DNA of 64,000 bases from Micromonospora sp. NBC_00421 (GTDB taxonomy: Bacteria > Actinomycetota > Actinomycetes > Mycobacteriales > Micromonosporaceae). The translations under genes and the position numbers were made by a program. Shown here piece by piece: positions 44,266-52,932 of this stretch. Where the stretch lies: contig NZ_CP107929.1 of NCBI RefSeq assembly GCF_036017915.1, positions 1,674,001-1,738,000 on the forward strand, given 5' to 3'. The notes below the pieces were generated by a model. It was given only the letters and a program-made list of their open reading frames with translations. It did no database searches and was not told the origin of the DNA. How positions within the stretch are numbered: position 1 is the first letter of the stretch; the number at the start of each line of letters is the position of its first letter.

Positions 44266-45639
44266 TCAGAGGCGGCCTGAATGCGAGCGCGGCGGCGGCG
44301 TGGGCGCGAGCGTGCTGAGGAGGTCGTGGACGTCGGCCCTCGTTCGGTGGGGGGTTAGCGCGGTGGCGAGTTCCTGGATGCGCTGCGTCACCCGCGCGGA
44401 GGAAACTTGCGGTGCATGCCGGGCAGCCTCTCGGCCCCAAGTGCAGGCTGCGTCGAGGTCTCCTGCCCGGGCATGGGTGAGCGCGATCAGGGCGCTGTGT
44501 AGTACACGTGTCCGGGCATTCTGGGTGGTGAGGGTGATCGCGTCGGATGCGTGCCGCAACGCCTGCCGGTGCAGGCGTAGGTCGCTGAGACACTTCAGGG
44601 TGGTACCCGCGAGATGGGCCGGGCTGAAGTAACTGACCCAGCGTGGGCTGTCCTCCTTGCGCATCCGATCGACAGCCCGTTCTGCCTTGGCAAGCGCTGC
44701 TCGACAGGCCCGCCTTTCCCCGGATCGGCCATAGGCGCTGGCGGCCGTGGTGTAGAGGCGGGCGCGGACCGCAGCGGGGGCGCGGCCCGCCCCATCGACG
44801 GCTGCCTCGGCGAGTCGGGCCGCGTCCCGGGTATGCCCGAGGTAAACGGCCTGAGTGGCGAGGTTCGCCAAGAGATGGGCACCGTAGAGGCGGTCATCTG
44901 CGGCCTTGGCGAGTCGTAGGGCGATGGTGAGGTGATGCTGGGCGATGCCGTGTTCACCCGCGTCGTAGGACATGAAAGCGAGTTGGCCGCAGAGCGTTGC
45001 GGTGGCGCGCATGAGATCACGCCCGACGGCGTCTGCGTAGGCGCCATGCAGCATGGGAACTACCTGCCGGGCGAGGAGATCGGCCATGAGTGCGCGGGTG
45101 TGCGGGGAGCCGCCGCCGTGGCGTCGGTCAAGGTCGGCGAAGTGTTCGGCGAGGAGATACAGCGGTTGAATGTCAGCACCCGTGAGCGATGTTCGCCCAT
45201 CGCGGGCCACCTGTGTGTCGGGAAGGTCGTATCGCCAGGCGAACGCGGCCTGTAGCGCCGCTCCGCTGTGGAATACCCCTCCGATCGGTGAGTTGACCCG
45301 GTGGGCGAGCAGCGTCCAGAGCCGTCCGGCAGCATCGATGGCACCGCTGGCAGTCGGGGGATAGGCGGCATCCGCGAAATCGGTGCCGACGAATCCGAGT
45401 TCCGTCATCTCAACGGGGCGGCCGAGTTTCCGGGCGATCGTCTCCGCCATGACGGTCTGCACATGCTCAGCTGGCCGACGTCCACGAAGCCACCAGTAGA
45501 CGCTGGCCGCGTCGTAGCGCCAGCTGCCCTGAGCCCGGCCCGCATGGTTGACCTGGCGGGCGAATGCCGCATGCGCATTGCCGTAGCCAGCGGCGAACAG
45601 CAGTGCATCAAGAGCCTTGTTCGTTACCGACCGCGCCAT
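44266..45639 (-). CDS. NsdA-like regulatory protein with TPR-type repeats
   Basis: A 457-residue cytoplasmic protein. The first 90 residues look like a degenerate helix-turn-helix (NKALDALLFAAGYGNAHAAF and ASVYWWLRGRRPAEHV). The rest is a helical array with TPR-like phrases such as AEHGIAQHHLTIALRLAKAA-type helices, AVYLGHTRDAARLAEAAVDG and RSGERRACRAALAKAERAVD. This layout matches the actinomycete NsdA/regulator family linked to differentiation and antibiotic control. ATG at 45639 with AGGGG eight bases upstream. It pairs with the NUDIX gene; such NUDIX-regulator pairs recur in actinomycetes, with unknown function. Confidence 0.75.
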   Translation of the reverse strand: MARSVTNKALDALLFAAGYGNAHAAFARQVNHAGRAQGSWRYDAASVYWWLRGRRPAEHVQTVMAETIARKLGRPVEMTELGFVGTDFADAAYPPTASGAIDAAGRLWTLLAHRVNSPIGGVFHSGAALQAAFAWRYDLPDTQVARDGRTSLTGADIQPLYLLAEHFADLDRRHGGGSPHTRALMADLLARQVVPMLHGAYADAVGRDLMRATATLCGQLAFMSYDAGEHGIAQHHLTIALRLAKAADDRLYGAHLLANLATQAVYLGHTRDAARLAEAAVDGAGRAPAAVRARLYTTAASAYGRSGERRACRAALAKAERAVDRMRKEDSPRWVSYFSPAHLAGTTLKCLSDLRLHRQALRHASDAITLTTQNARTRVLHSALIALTHARAGDLDAACTWGREAARHAPQVSSARVTQRIQELATALTPHRTRADVHDLLSTLAPTPPPRSHSGRL

Positions 45640-45853
45640 TCATCTACCCCTGGGAGTTGAGCGGCTACCACCAGTGACGAGCGTAGAGGGAGAACCGGCG
45701 TGGTAGGGGTCCACGCAAGCCCGCGCAACCCGGGGCAGGGGCAGCGCAATCGCGCACACGGCTCGTCATCTGGTCGGTCGACCAGCAGTCGACTTCGCTG
45801 AAGCCCATCAGGGAAGCCGGCGAAGGACGCCGGAGTTGTCGACGGAGGCGGAT

Positions 45854-46021
45854 ATGCGGGAGCAGGGGAACGAGCGGGTCGCGAGTCGGGGAGAGCAGGC
45901 CGAGGCCGCCGAGCACGAGGCCGCCAAGCGTCGCATTCTCGCGCAGGCCGAGGCGGAGCGGATACCCGTCGAGGACACGACGCGCGCGGTGCCGGATCGG
46001 CGGTGGCGGCGTGGGCGCTGA
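45854..46021 (+). CDS. Small charged protein upstream of XRE regulator
   Basis: A 55-residue hydrophilic protein rich in Glu, Arg and Ala (EAAEHEAAKRRILAQAEAER), predicted to be one long helix. The ATG at 45854 has GGAGG five bases upstream, a strong ribosome site. Its stop lies inside the start region of the next gene (11-base overlap), so both are translated together. No family is recognised. It could be a partner of the XRE regulator. Confidence 0.6.
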   Translation: MREQGNERVASRGEQAEAAEHEAAKRRILAQAEAERIPVEDTTRAVPDRRWRRGR

Positions 46022-47195
46022 CGAGCTGCCGGTCGGGCGGCGGGTGGCGCGCTGGCGGGTGCGGCGGCGGATGACCCAACAGATGCTCGCGGACCGGCTC
46101 GGCAAGTCGAAGAGCTGGGTGGACAAGGTCGAACGCGGGGTCCGCGCGTTGGACCGGTACTCGGTGATCCAGGAGATCGCCGAGGTGCTGCGGGTCGATC
46201 CGGCGCTTCTGCTCGGCACCGGGCTGCCGTCGCCGGGCCGGGCCGGTGGGTTGGACGGGGTGGACGGGCTGCGCGCCGCCCTCGCCCGCTACGACCTCAC
46301 GGCGGCCGTGGTGCCGTCGGCGACCCTGGAGCGGCACGTCGCACACGCCTGGCTGACCTACCAGCACGCGCACTACGCGCAGGTGGTGCGGGCGCTGCCG
46401 GGGTTGCTCGACGCCGCGCGGAGCCGGCACGCGACAGCGCCCCAGGGGGCAGCGGAGCTGTTGGTGCAGACGTACCGGGTCGCCTCGGCGGTGCTGGTGA
46501 AGCTCGGCGAGGCCGACCTCGGGTGGTTGGCCGCCGACCGGGCGATGGCCGTGGCCGGTGACGACCCGGCACTGGCGGGGACGGCGGCCGTGGCGGTGGG
46601 GCAGGCGCTGCGTGCGCTGGGCCGTGGTCGGTTGGCGCTCGCGGTGACCGTGGTCGCCGCGCGTCGCGTCGCCCCCAGGCCGGTACGCGACGCCCCGGCG
46701 GCGCGGCAGGCGCTCTGCGGGACGCTGCTGCTCCAGTCCGCCCTTGCCGCCGCCGAGCACGGCGACACCCGCCGGGTCGACGAGTTGATCGACCTGACTG
46801 CCGGGATCGCCAACCGGGTCGGGGGCGGTGACGATCCCCACCGGATCTGCTTCGGGCCGGTCGCCGTCGAGCTGGCCCGGGTGGTGGCGGCTGTCGAGAT
46901 GGGTGACGGTGGGGAGGCTGTCTACCGGCACGAGCAGGTGACCCGTCGGGAGGGGTGGCGGCTGCTGCCGGCCGAGTACCGGGCCGCCTACCTGGTCGAC
47001 GCCGCGCGGGCGTACCTCCAGGTCGGTGATCTGTTCGGGGCCGGTCGGGTGCTGGTCGACGCGGACGGCATCGCGCCGGCCGAGGTGCGGTGCCGTCCGG
47101 TGGCCCGTACGGTGATCGCCGAGCTGGCCCGGGGTCGGCCGACGGCGGCCGGTGTCGCGCGACTGGCCACGCTGGTCGGCCTCACCACCCGGTGA
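46011..47195 (+). CDS. XRE-family helix-turn-helix regulator
   Basis: A 394-residue protein. An XRE/Cro helix-turn-helix occupies about 8-70 (MTQQMLADRLGKSKSWVDKV, then VERGVRALDRYSVIQEIAEV). The remaining 320 residues are helical and alanine-rich (VLVKLGEADLGWLAADRAMA; AYLVDAARAYLQVGDLFGAG) and look like TPR-type repeats that bind a peptide or protein. GTG start at 46011 overlaps the small upstream gene. This architecture is very common in actinomycetes, often as one half of a helix-turn-helix/small-protein pair. Target genes unknown. Confidence 0.85.
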   Translation: MGADELPVGRRVARWRVRRRMTQQMLADRLGKSKSWVDKVERGVRALDRYSVIQEIAEVLRVDPALLLGTGLPSPGRAGGLDGVDGLRAALARYDLTAAVVPSATLERHVAHAWLTYQHAHYAQVVRALPGLLDAARSRHATAPQGAAELLVQTYRVASAVLVKLGEADLGWLAADRAMAVAGDDPALAGTAAVAVGQALRALGRGRLALAVTVVAARRVAPRPVRDAPAARQALCGTLLLQSALAAAEHGDTRRVDELIDLTAGIANRVGGGDDPHRICFGPVAVELARVVAAVEMGDGGEAVYRHEQVTRREGWRLLPAEYRAAYLVDAARAYLQVGDLFGAGRVLVDADGIAPAEVRCRPVARTVIAELARGRPTAAGVARLATLVGLTTR

Positions 47196-47291
47196 CCGGG
47201 CCGCACTCCGGGTGCCCGGTCCCGGCCCGCGCCTCCCGTAGTCGGCGGGCCACCGCCCGAGCCCGTCGCGTCGACCGGGGCGGCCCGTGGT

Positions 47292-47324
47292 GGTGGCCCG
47301 GCCGGTCCGACCGGCCGGGCCACC
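47292..47324. terminator. Bidirectional hairpin terminator
   Basis: Two 16-base arms (GGTGGCCCGGCCGGTC and its exact complement) flank one base. It lies between the convergent XRE and polysaccharide-lyase genes. Confidence 0.75.
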
Positions 47325-47338
47325 CCGAAGACCGGCGG

Positions 47339-48976
47339 TTACAGGGTGACCTGCCGGCCGCCGAGGGTCACCACGAGCCGGCCGTCGGCGGCGAAGGACC
47401 AACCGATCGCCCCGGTGTACGACGCGCAGCGGGAGCCGTTGCTGCCGTTCCAGAACTGGTTGGAGCTGTCGCTGTTGCCGACGATCTTGTCGTTCGAGCC
47501 GCTGCCGCTGCGGCACGAGGTGTTGCTCCGGAACACCGAGCTGCCGCCGTCGAACGAGAAGTTGCGCTCGGTGTTGTCGATGCTCAGGTTGTTCGAGATC
47601 GACATCGAGCCGAGGTTGCGGTTGTAGGTGAACCCGTGCTTGCCGTTGCGGTAGGCGATGGTCCGCCGCACGACGTGGTTGACGCCGATGTCCTCACCGC
47701 CGAGCTTGAAGCCGTTGCGGTCACCGTTGCCGTTCTGGGTGCCGTTGCTGAGCGTGCCGTTGTTGTAGGCCAGGGAGTCCTCGATGGTCACCACGCCGAT
47801 CGGCCCGGTGTCGGTCTTGGTGTAGAGGTCCCACCCGTCGTCGATGTTGTTGTGGGACACCGCGTACCGGAAGACGTTGCCGCTGCCGACGGTGAGCTTG
47901 GCGGCGAAGCCGTCGGCGTCCTCCCCGTCGGAGTCGGCGTTGTCGTGCGACTCGGCGCTCAGCACCAGGTTGTTGGCCGGCCACTGGTCGCGCGGGGTGC
48001 TGGAGGCGATCCGGGAGAGTTGCAGCCCGCTGTCGCGGTTGAAGCGGGTCACCGTACGTTCGATGATGTTGTTGCTGCCACCCACGAAGATCCCGTTGTC
48101 ACCGGCCCGCTCGACGACGATGCCCTGGACGTGCCAGTACGACCCGTTGAGGGCGAGCCCCCGGTTGGCCGGGTCCTCGCTCATCGCCGAGAAGTTCAGC
48201 ACCGGCTTCTCACCCGGGTAGGCGAACAGCTTCTTGCGGGCGCTGGCGGTGCCGTTGTTGCCGGGTGCGATGGTCACCGTCTGCGCCAGGTTGTAGGTCC
48301 CGGCGCGGACGTAGATCGTCCCGCCGGCGGTGACCCGGGTGATGGCCGAGGCGAGGGTGGTCGGGTTCGCCTGGGTGCCGGCCGCACCGGCGCTGCCGTT
48401 CGGTGCCACGTACAGCGTGCTGCCCGACGGCGGGGGCGTCGTGGGCGGTGGGGTGGTCGGCGGCGGGGTGGTCGGCGGCGGTGTGGTGGGCGGGGGTGTG
48501 GTGGGCGGTGCGGTCGTCGGGGGCGCGGTGGTGGGGGTGCCGGTGGTGGGGGTGACGCCGCCGGTGCAGGCCACCCCGTTGACCGCGAAGTTCGTCGGGA
48601 CCGGGTTGCTGCCGGTCCAGGTGCCGTTGAAGCCGAACGAGACCGTGCCGTTGGTGGCGACCGCCCCGTTGTAGCCGGCGTCCCCGGCGCTGACCGAGCT
48701 GCCGTTCTGGGTGAACGTGGCGTTCCACCCCTGGTCGACGCGTTGCCCGGCACCGAACGTCCAGGTGGTCGTCCAGGCGCTGAGCGGGTCGCCCAGGTTG
48801 GTGAGGTTGACGCTCGCGGTGAAACCACCGGACCACTGGGTGGACACCGTGTAGTCGATCCGGCAACCGGCGGCGGCCTGGGCGGCGTTCGCGGTGATCA
48901 CGACACCGGCCGCGGTGAGCGTCGTCGCGGCGACCGCGGAGACCCACCACGCCGTACGGCGCTGTCGAAAGCTCAT
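47339..48976 (-). CDS. Secreted CBM2-linked polysaccharide lyase (PL9-type beta-helix)
   Basis: A 545-residue exoenzyme. The ATG at 48976 has GGAG seven bases upstream. A signal peptide (about 1-35, ending ANAAQAAA) is followed by a CBM2 cellulose/xylan-binding module (about 38-137, closed by Cys38 and Cys137, with exposed Trp residues), a Pro-Thr linker (about 142-185) and a right-handed beta-helix (about 187-545). The phrases GSYWHVQGIVVERAGDNGIF and SRIASSTPRDQWPANNLVL, with SHDNADSDGEDADGFAAK, match PL9 pectate-lyase-like enzymes. Probably degrades pectin-like polymer at plant cell walls. An operator-like palindrome overlaps its predicted promoter. Confidence 0.88.
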   Translation of the reverse strand: MSFRQRRTAWWVSAVAATTLTAAGVVITANAAQAAAGCRIDYTVSTQWSGGFTASVNLTNLGDPLSAWTTTWTFGAGQRVDQGWNATFTQNGSSVSAGDAGYNGAVATNGTVSFGFNGTWTGSNPVPTNFAVNGVACTGGVTPTTGTPTTAPPTTAPPTTPPPTTPPPTTPPPTTPPPTTPPPSGSTLYVAPNGSAGAAGTQANPTTLASAITRVTAGGTIYVRAGTYNLAQTVTIAPGNNGTASARKKLFAYPGEKPVLNFSAMSEDPANRGLALNGSYWHVQGIVVERAGDNGIFVGGSNNIIERTVTRFNRDSGLQLSRIASSTPRDQWPANNLVLSAESHDNADSDGEDADGFAAKLTVGSGNVFRYAVSHNNIDDGWDLYTKTDTGPIGVVTIEDSLAYNNGTLSNGTQNGNGDRNGFKLGGEDIGVNHVVRRTIAYRNGKHGFTYNRNLGSMSISNNLSIDNTERNFSFDGGSSVFRSNTSCRSGSGSNDKIVGNSDSSNQFWNGSNGSRCASYTGAIGWSFAADGRLVVTLGGRQVTL

Positions 48977-49180
48977 GGTTCTCTCCTGTGGGGTGGGGTA
49001 CGGAGCCCGCGGGGAACCGGCGACACCGGTGCCCGTCGGTGTCGAGGCAGGCGGGTGCTGCCCGGACGCCGTCGTGGAGCGGGGCCTGCTCGCGCCGGAC
49101 CGGCCCGGATCATCGGGCGCGAGGTGCCTGCTCGGTACGACCAGCGTCGTCCCGGAGATGATGACCAGCGCAGCGACAAA

Positions 49181-49192
49181 GTAAGCGCTTTC
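49181..49192. promoter_or_regulatory. Operator-like palindrome GTAAGCGCTTTC
   Basis: GTAAGCGCTTTC is symmetric at 10 of 12 positions around AGCGCT, similar to operators of LacI-type regulators of glycoside hydrolase genes in actinomycetes (AGCGCT core). It overlaps the predicted transcript start of the polysaccharide lyase. Confidence 0.5.
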
Positions 49193-49196
49193 CGTC

Positions 49197-49225
49197 AACG
49201 TACTGAGCATTCTCGATGTCGTCAA
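49197..49225 (-). promoter_or_regulatory. Predicted promoter of the polysaccharide lyase
   Basis: On the minus strand TTGACG (49225-49220), 17 bases, then TACGTT (49202-49197), a good vegetative-type promoter. Predicted start near 49190, giving a leader of about 214 bases before the ATG at 48976. Confidence 0.55.
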
Positions 49226-49347
49226 TCACGGCGTCGTGCTGGACCTGGTGACCCACCGCCGCCCGCTGCCCCCGCCGCTGTCGGCTGGCCCGGCTATCCT
49301 GCGCCGACGCCGGGACGCCCCGGCGACGGCTCGGAGTGGGAGGTCAG

Positions 49348-49744
49348 GTGACGGCAGGGGACACTGCCCCGGCGGCGTACCAGGTGGCCGTTCGCGCGGT
49401 GGCACAGGAATCGGGCGCGGGCCGGATCGCCGCACTGCGTCGGCTCGGTGCGCTGGCGGCGGGGCATCCCGGGCTCCGGCCCCGGGCCATCGGGTCGGTC
49501 GCCGACCACCTACGGACCCCGTACGACGCCGACGGGTGGGATGCCGACGCCCGGCGGGAGGCGGGCCGGGTGCTCGCCGCGCTGCTGCGCGCCGGGGCGA
49601 CGGCGAACCCCCCCGGACGGGCCGGTGGGCGGGGCCGCCGATCGGCAGCCGCCGTCACCCGCCGTCGCCCTCGACCTGCGGGAAGCGACCCTGGTGGACC
49701 TCCGCGAGGTCCTCGGCGAGGTCAGCCGGTCACCCTGGCGATGA
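49348..49744 (+). pseudogene. Small gene with a frameshift at a C7 run
   Basis: GTG at 49348 follows GGGAGG at an ideal distance. The first 88 codons give a helical, leucine-rich protein (RIAALRRLGALAAGHPGLRP; RTPYDADGWDADARREAGRV), like repeat segments next to pentapeptide or HEAT-like proteins. At 49608-49614 a run of seven C shifts the frame: only the +1 frame continues the family-like pattern (VALDLREATLVDLREVLGEV) to a stop at 49744. The original frame runs on into the antisense of the FBP gene and becomes Pro/Arg low complexity. Removing one C restores a 131-residue protein. Either a sequencing error, a true frameshift, or slippage control. Confidence 0.55.
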
Positions 49745-50213
49745 ACGCGGCGACGTTCGCCACAGTCCGCTGGGCCTTCTCCTCGGCGGTGAGCGACTCC
49801 GGCAGCCGGGCACCGGGGCCGGCGTCCTTGCGCCCCCGCACGTACAGGGAGCAGGCGAGGTCGGTGCAGATGTAGGTGCCCACGGAGTTGCCCTGCTGAC
49901 CGGCGCGACCCGCCTTTGCCGCGACCATCAGGGAGACGCCGCCGGCCGGGCTGGTCAAGCAGATCGCGCACATGCCGCGCGGTGGCTGCCGGGTGGTGGG
50001 GGTGGGGCAGCGCAGGGCCAGCGCCGTCCGGCGGCCGTCCAACTCGGCGACGAGGTAGGCGCGGTCCGGTGCCCGGGGATCGCGCCAGCCGAGGTAGTCC
50101 AGGTCGGCCCAGGGTTGCTGGGCCAGGTCGCGGGGCACGTACAGCCGCTTGGTCTCGCCCTTCGTGCAGTTGACGAACGCGGAACGGATCTCCTGCTCGG
50201 TCAGTGGTTCCAT
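49722..50213 (-). CDS. FBP-domain (elongation factor G-binding) protein
   Basis: A 163-residue protein of the FBP family, whose C-terminal treble-clef zinc finger is related to FusB/FusC, the fusidic-acid-resistance proteins that bind EF-G. Zinc ligands are visible as CAICLTS and YICTDLACSLYVRG. The N-terminus reads MEPLTEQEIRSAFVNCTKGE; the ATG at 50213 is chosen because this is where family homology begins. It is divergent from a TetR gene, and the 50-bp space holds a perfect palindrome. Function in host is not certain; ribosome or EF-G protection is inferred from the family. Confidence 0.88.
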   Translation of the reverse strand: MEPLTEQEIRSAFVNCTKGETKRLYVPRDLAQQPWADLDYLGWRDPRAPDRAYLVAELDGRRTALALRCPTPTTRQPPRGMCAICLTSPAGGVSLMVAAKAGRAGQQGNSVGTYICTDLACSLYVRGRKDAGPGARLPESLTAEEKAQRTVANVAAFIARVTG

Positions 50214-50227
50214 AGCGGCAACGGTAA

Positions 50228-50250
50228 TTTGCCTAAAACCTTTAGGCAAA
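50228..50250. promoter_or_regulatory. Perfect palindromic operator between FBP and TetR genes
   Basis: TTTGCCTAAA and its exact complement TTTAGGCAAA are separated by ACC. It lies 15 bases from the FBP ATG and 14 from the TetR ATG, and is strikingly A+T-rich against its surroundings. A second small palindrome, CTCATAATGAG, follows at 50251-50261. Confidence 0.85.
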
Positions 50251-50263
50251 CTCATAATGAGTT

Positions 50264-50833
50264 ATGGCACGTACGGGCTTGACCACCGAACGCCTCACCC
50301 GGGCCGGTGCGGACCTGGCCGACGAGGTCGGCTTCGACCGGGTGACCGTCTCGGCGCTCGCCCGGCGCTTCGACGTGCAGGTCGCGAGCCTCTACTCGCA
50401 CCTGAAGAACTCCCAGGACCTGCGCACCCGGATCGCCCTGCTCGCCCTGGACGAACTCGCCGTGCGGGCCGCCGACGCGCTGGCCGGGCGGGCCGGACGG
50501 GACGCGCTGGCCGCCCTCGGCGGCGTCTACCGCGACTACGCCCGGGAGCACCCCGGCCGGTGGGCCGCCGCGCAGCTCCGGCTCGACCCGGCCACCGCCG
50601 CCGCCAGCGCCGGTGGCCGGCACGCCGAGCTGACCCGGGCCATCCTGCGCGGTTACGCGCTGACCGAACCCGACCAGACGCACGCCGTCCGGCTGCTCGG
50701 CAGCGTCTTCCACGGCTACGTCAGCCTGGAACTGGGCGGCGGGTTCAGCCACAGCGCCCCCGACACCGAGCAGACCTGGACGCGGGTCCTCGACGCCCTC
50801 GACGCCCTACTGCGCAACTGGCCCGCGCCCTGA
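50264..50833 (+). CDS. TetR-family repressor
   Basis: A 189-residue repressor. The N-terminal helix-turn-helix region is ERLTRAGADLADEVGFDRVT then VSALARRFDVQVASLYSHLK. The rest is an all-helical ligand domain of the TetR C-terminal WHG type (REHPGRWAAAQLRL; LGSVFHGYVSLELGGGFSH). ATG at 50264. It is divergent from the FBP gene and almost certainly controls it and itself through the shared palindrome at 50228-50250. The inducer is unknown, possibly a translation inhibitor. Confidence 0.92.
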   Translation: MARTGLTTERLTRAGADLADEVGFDRVTVSALARRFDVQVASLYSHLKNSQDLRTRIALLALDELAVRAADALAGRAGRDALAALGGVYRDYAREHPGRWAAAQLRLDPATAAASAGGRHAELTRAILRGYALTEPDQTHAVRLLGSVFHGYVSLELGGGFSHSAPDTEQTWTRVLDALDALLRNWPAP

Positions 50834-50890
50834 CCGCCACCTCGCATCGTGGCCTGCCGCCGTCAGCGCGCGCTCGTGTGTTGCCTGCGG

Positions 50891-52369
50891 TCAGGGAACC
50901 GGCCACTCGTGGACCGGGCTGTTGCTGTGCATCAGCTCGACGTAGTGGCGGACCACCTCGCGCAACGCCTCCGGCCGGTCGAGATGGTCGGCGGACTCCA
51001 GCCGGTGCAACGTCGCCACCTGCCAGCTCGCGCCGTTGCGCCCGGTCAGGCAGCGCTGCTCGATGATGCCGAGCAGTCGGTCCCGTTCCGCCGGGTCCAC
51101 CCCCCACCCGTCCAGCCCCTGGTGGGCCAGGGGCAGCAACCGGCGCAGCACCAGCTCGGTCGCCGGCAGGTAACCCAGGCCCGGCCAGTAGACCTGGGCG
51201 TCGATGCCGTGCCGGGCACCGCTCGTGAAGTTCTCCTCCGCCGCGCTGAACGACATCTGTGACCACAGCGGCCGGTCGGCCTCGGCCAGCGCCCGGACCA
51301 ACCCGAAGTAGAACGCGCCGTTGGCGATGGTGTCCACCACGGTCGGCCCGGCCGGCAACACCCGGTTCTCCACCCGCAGGTGCGGCCGGCCCTTCCACAC
51401 GTCGTACACCGGCCGGTTCCAGCGGTAGATGGTGCCGTTGTGCAACCGCAGCTCGGCCAGCCTCGGCACCCCACCGGCGGCAAGCGTCTCGGCCGGGTCC
51501 TCCGGGTCGCAGACCGGCAACAGCGCCGGGAAGTAGCGCACGTTCTCCTCGAACAGGTCGAAGACGCTGTTGATCCAGCGTTCCCCGAACCAGACCCGGG
51601 GGCGAACCCCCTGGGCCTTGATCTCCTCGGAGCGGGTGTCGGTGGCCTGCTGGAACAGCGGCACCCGGGTCTCGCGCCACAGCTCCCGGCCGAAGAACAG
51701 CGGCGAGTTCGCGCCCAGCGCCAGCTGGATCCCGGCGACCGCCTGGGCGGCGTTCCAGTAGGCGGCGAAGTCGGCCGGGCTGACCTGGAGGTGGAACTGG
51801 GTGCTGGTGCAGGCCGCCTCCGGGGTGATGGTGTCGGCGGTGGTGGCCAGCCGCTCCACCCCGCTGATCGCGATCCGCAGGTCCTCCCCCCGGGCGGCGA
51901 AGATCTGCTCGTTGAGCAGCGCGTAACGCGGATTCGCCGACAGCGCCCCGGCGGTCAGGTGCTCCGGCCCCAGTGTGGGCAGGATGCCGATCATCACCAT
52001 GTGGGCGTCGACCGTGCGGGCCTTCTCCTCGGCGGCGTTCAGGCTGGCCCGGACGTGAGACTCGAACTCGGCCGTGCCGGTGCCGACCAGCCGGCGCGGC
52101 GCCACGTTGATCTCCACGTTGAACTGGCCCAGCTCGGTCTGGAAGTCGGGGTCGGCGATCGCGGCGAGCACGTCGGCGTTGCGCATCGTCGGGCGGGAGT
52201 CGTCGTCGACCAGGTTCAGCTCGATCTCCAGGCCGGTCATCGGCCGCTCCACGTCGAACCGGGACTCCCGCAGCATCTCGGCGAAGACGTCCAGGCACCG
52301 GCGTACCTTTTCCCGGTAACGGGCCCGGTCCTCCCGGCTGAAGGTGCGCGCTCCGACTTCCTCGCCCAT
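50891..52369 (-). CDS. Glutamate-cysteine ligase family (GCS2-type) enzyme
   Basis: A 492-residue ATP-dependent carboxylate-amine ligase. The ATG at 52369 is chosen because the family N-terminus (MGEEVGARTFSREDRARYRE) begins there. The glutamate-binding motif MTGLEIELNLVDDDSRP with two Glu residues is followed by FNVEINVAPRRL, then STQFHLQVSPADFAAYWNAA and LHNGTIYRWNRPVYD. In actinomycetes this clade of about 490 residues is annotated as glutamate-cysteine ligase, but mycothiol is the usual thiol in these organisms and the true product is uncertain. It lies alone between TetR and DUF3817 genes. Confidence 0.82.
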   Translation of the reverse strand: MGEEVGARTFSREDRARYREKVRRCLDVFAEMLRESRFDVERPMTGLEIELNLVDDDSRPTMRNADVLAAIADPDFQTELGQFNVEINVAPRRLVGTGTAEFESHVRASLNAAEEKARTVDAHMVMIGILPTLGPEHLTAGALSANPRYALLNEQIFAARGEDLRIAISGVERLATTADTITPEAACTSTQFHLQVSPADFAAYWNAAQAVAGIQLALGANSPLFFGRELWRETRVPLFQQATDTRSEEIKAQGVRPRVWFGERWINSVFDLFEENVRYFPALLPVCDPEDPAETLAAGGVPRLAELRLHNGTIYRWNRPVYDVWKGRPHLRVENRVLPAGPTVVDTIANGAFYFGLVRALAEADRPLWSQMSFSAAEENFTSGARHGIDAQVYWPGLGYLPATELVLRRLLPLAHQGLDGWGVDPAERDRLLGIIEQRCLTGRNGASWQVATLHRLESADHLDRPEALREVVRHYVELMHSNSPVHEWPVP

Positions 52370-52531
52370 GGCCACCGCCCTGTCACCGTTGGTCCCGTCA
52401 ACCTCGCACGTCCCGGGGGAACCCGGAAGACCCGAAGGACCCTCTACGTACCCACCGACGACCCGGGTGATCCCCGTCGCCTCGCGGCCGTCGCGGACCG
52501 GCCGGCGACGGCGGCTGGATAGCATGGCCCG

Positions 52532-52867
52532 ATGCGCGAGAAGACGACCCGGTTGTTCGTGGCGGCGGCGATCGCCGAGGCGTGCTCCTGGCTGGCCCTG
52601 CTGGTCGGCATGGCGGTCAAGTACGGCCCGCCGGGCAACGAGGTCGGCGTGCAGATCTTCGGCCCGATCCACGGCGCGCTCTTCGTGACGTACGGGATTC
52701 TGGTGCTCGCCGTCGCCCGGCTGCACCGGTGGTCCCTCGGGGTCACCCTCGTCGCCCTGGTCTGCGCGGTGCCGCCCTTCGCCACCCTGTTCTTCGAGCG
52801 CTGGGCCACCCGCCGGGGTCTGCTGCGCGCCACCGAGCCGCAGCGGCCACTGGCCCCGGTCGGCTGA
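52532..52867 (+). CDS. DUF3817 integral membrane protein
   Basis: A 111-residue membrane protein of the DUF3817 family. Three hydrophobic segments (about 8-28, 43-62, 68-90) surround the family motif VGVQIFGPIHGALFVTYGIL with a conserved His. It opens TTRLFVAAAIAEACSWLALL. Members are often placed near ribosome- or respiration-linked genes, and their function is unknown. ATG at 52532. Confidence 0.9.
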   Translation: MREKTTRLFVAAAIAEACSWLALLVGMAVKYGPPGNEVGVQIFGPIHGALFVTYGILVLAVARLHRWSLGVTLVALVCAVPPFATLFFERWATRRGLLRATEPQRPLAPVG

Positions 52868-52932
52868 CCGTAGGCGACCGACCTCCGCCGGCGTGCCCGG
52901 ACCCCGGACCCCGGCCCGCCGGTTCGCCGTCG

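Noticed and set aside
49336..49875. Unshifted reading of the small gene to 49875
   Set aside because: After the C7 run the frame becomes Pro/Arg-rich and overlaps the FBP gene antisense for about 150 bases; the shifted frame is more protein-like.
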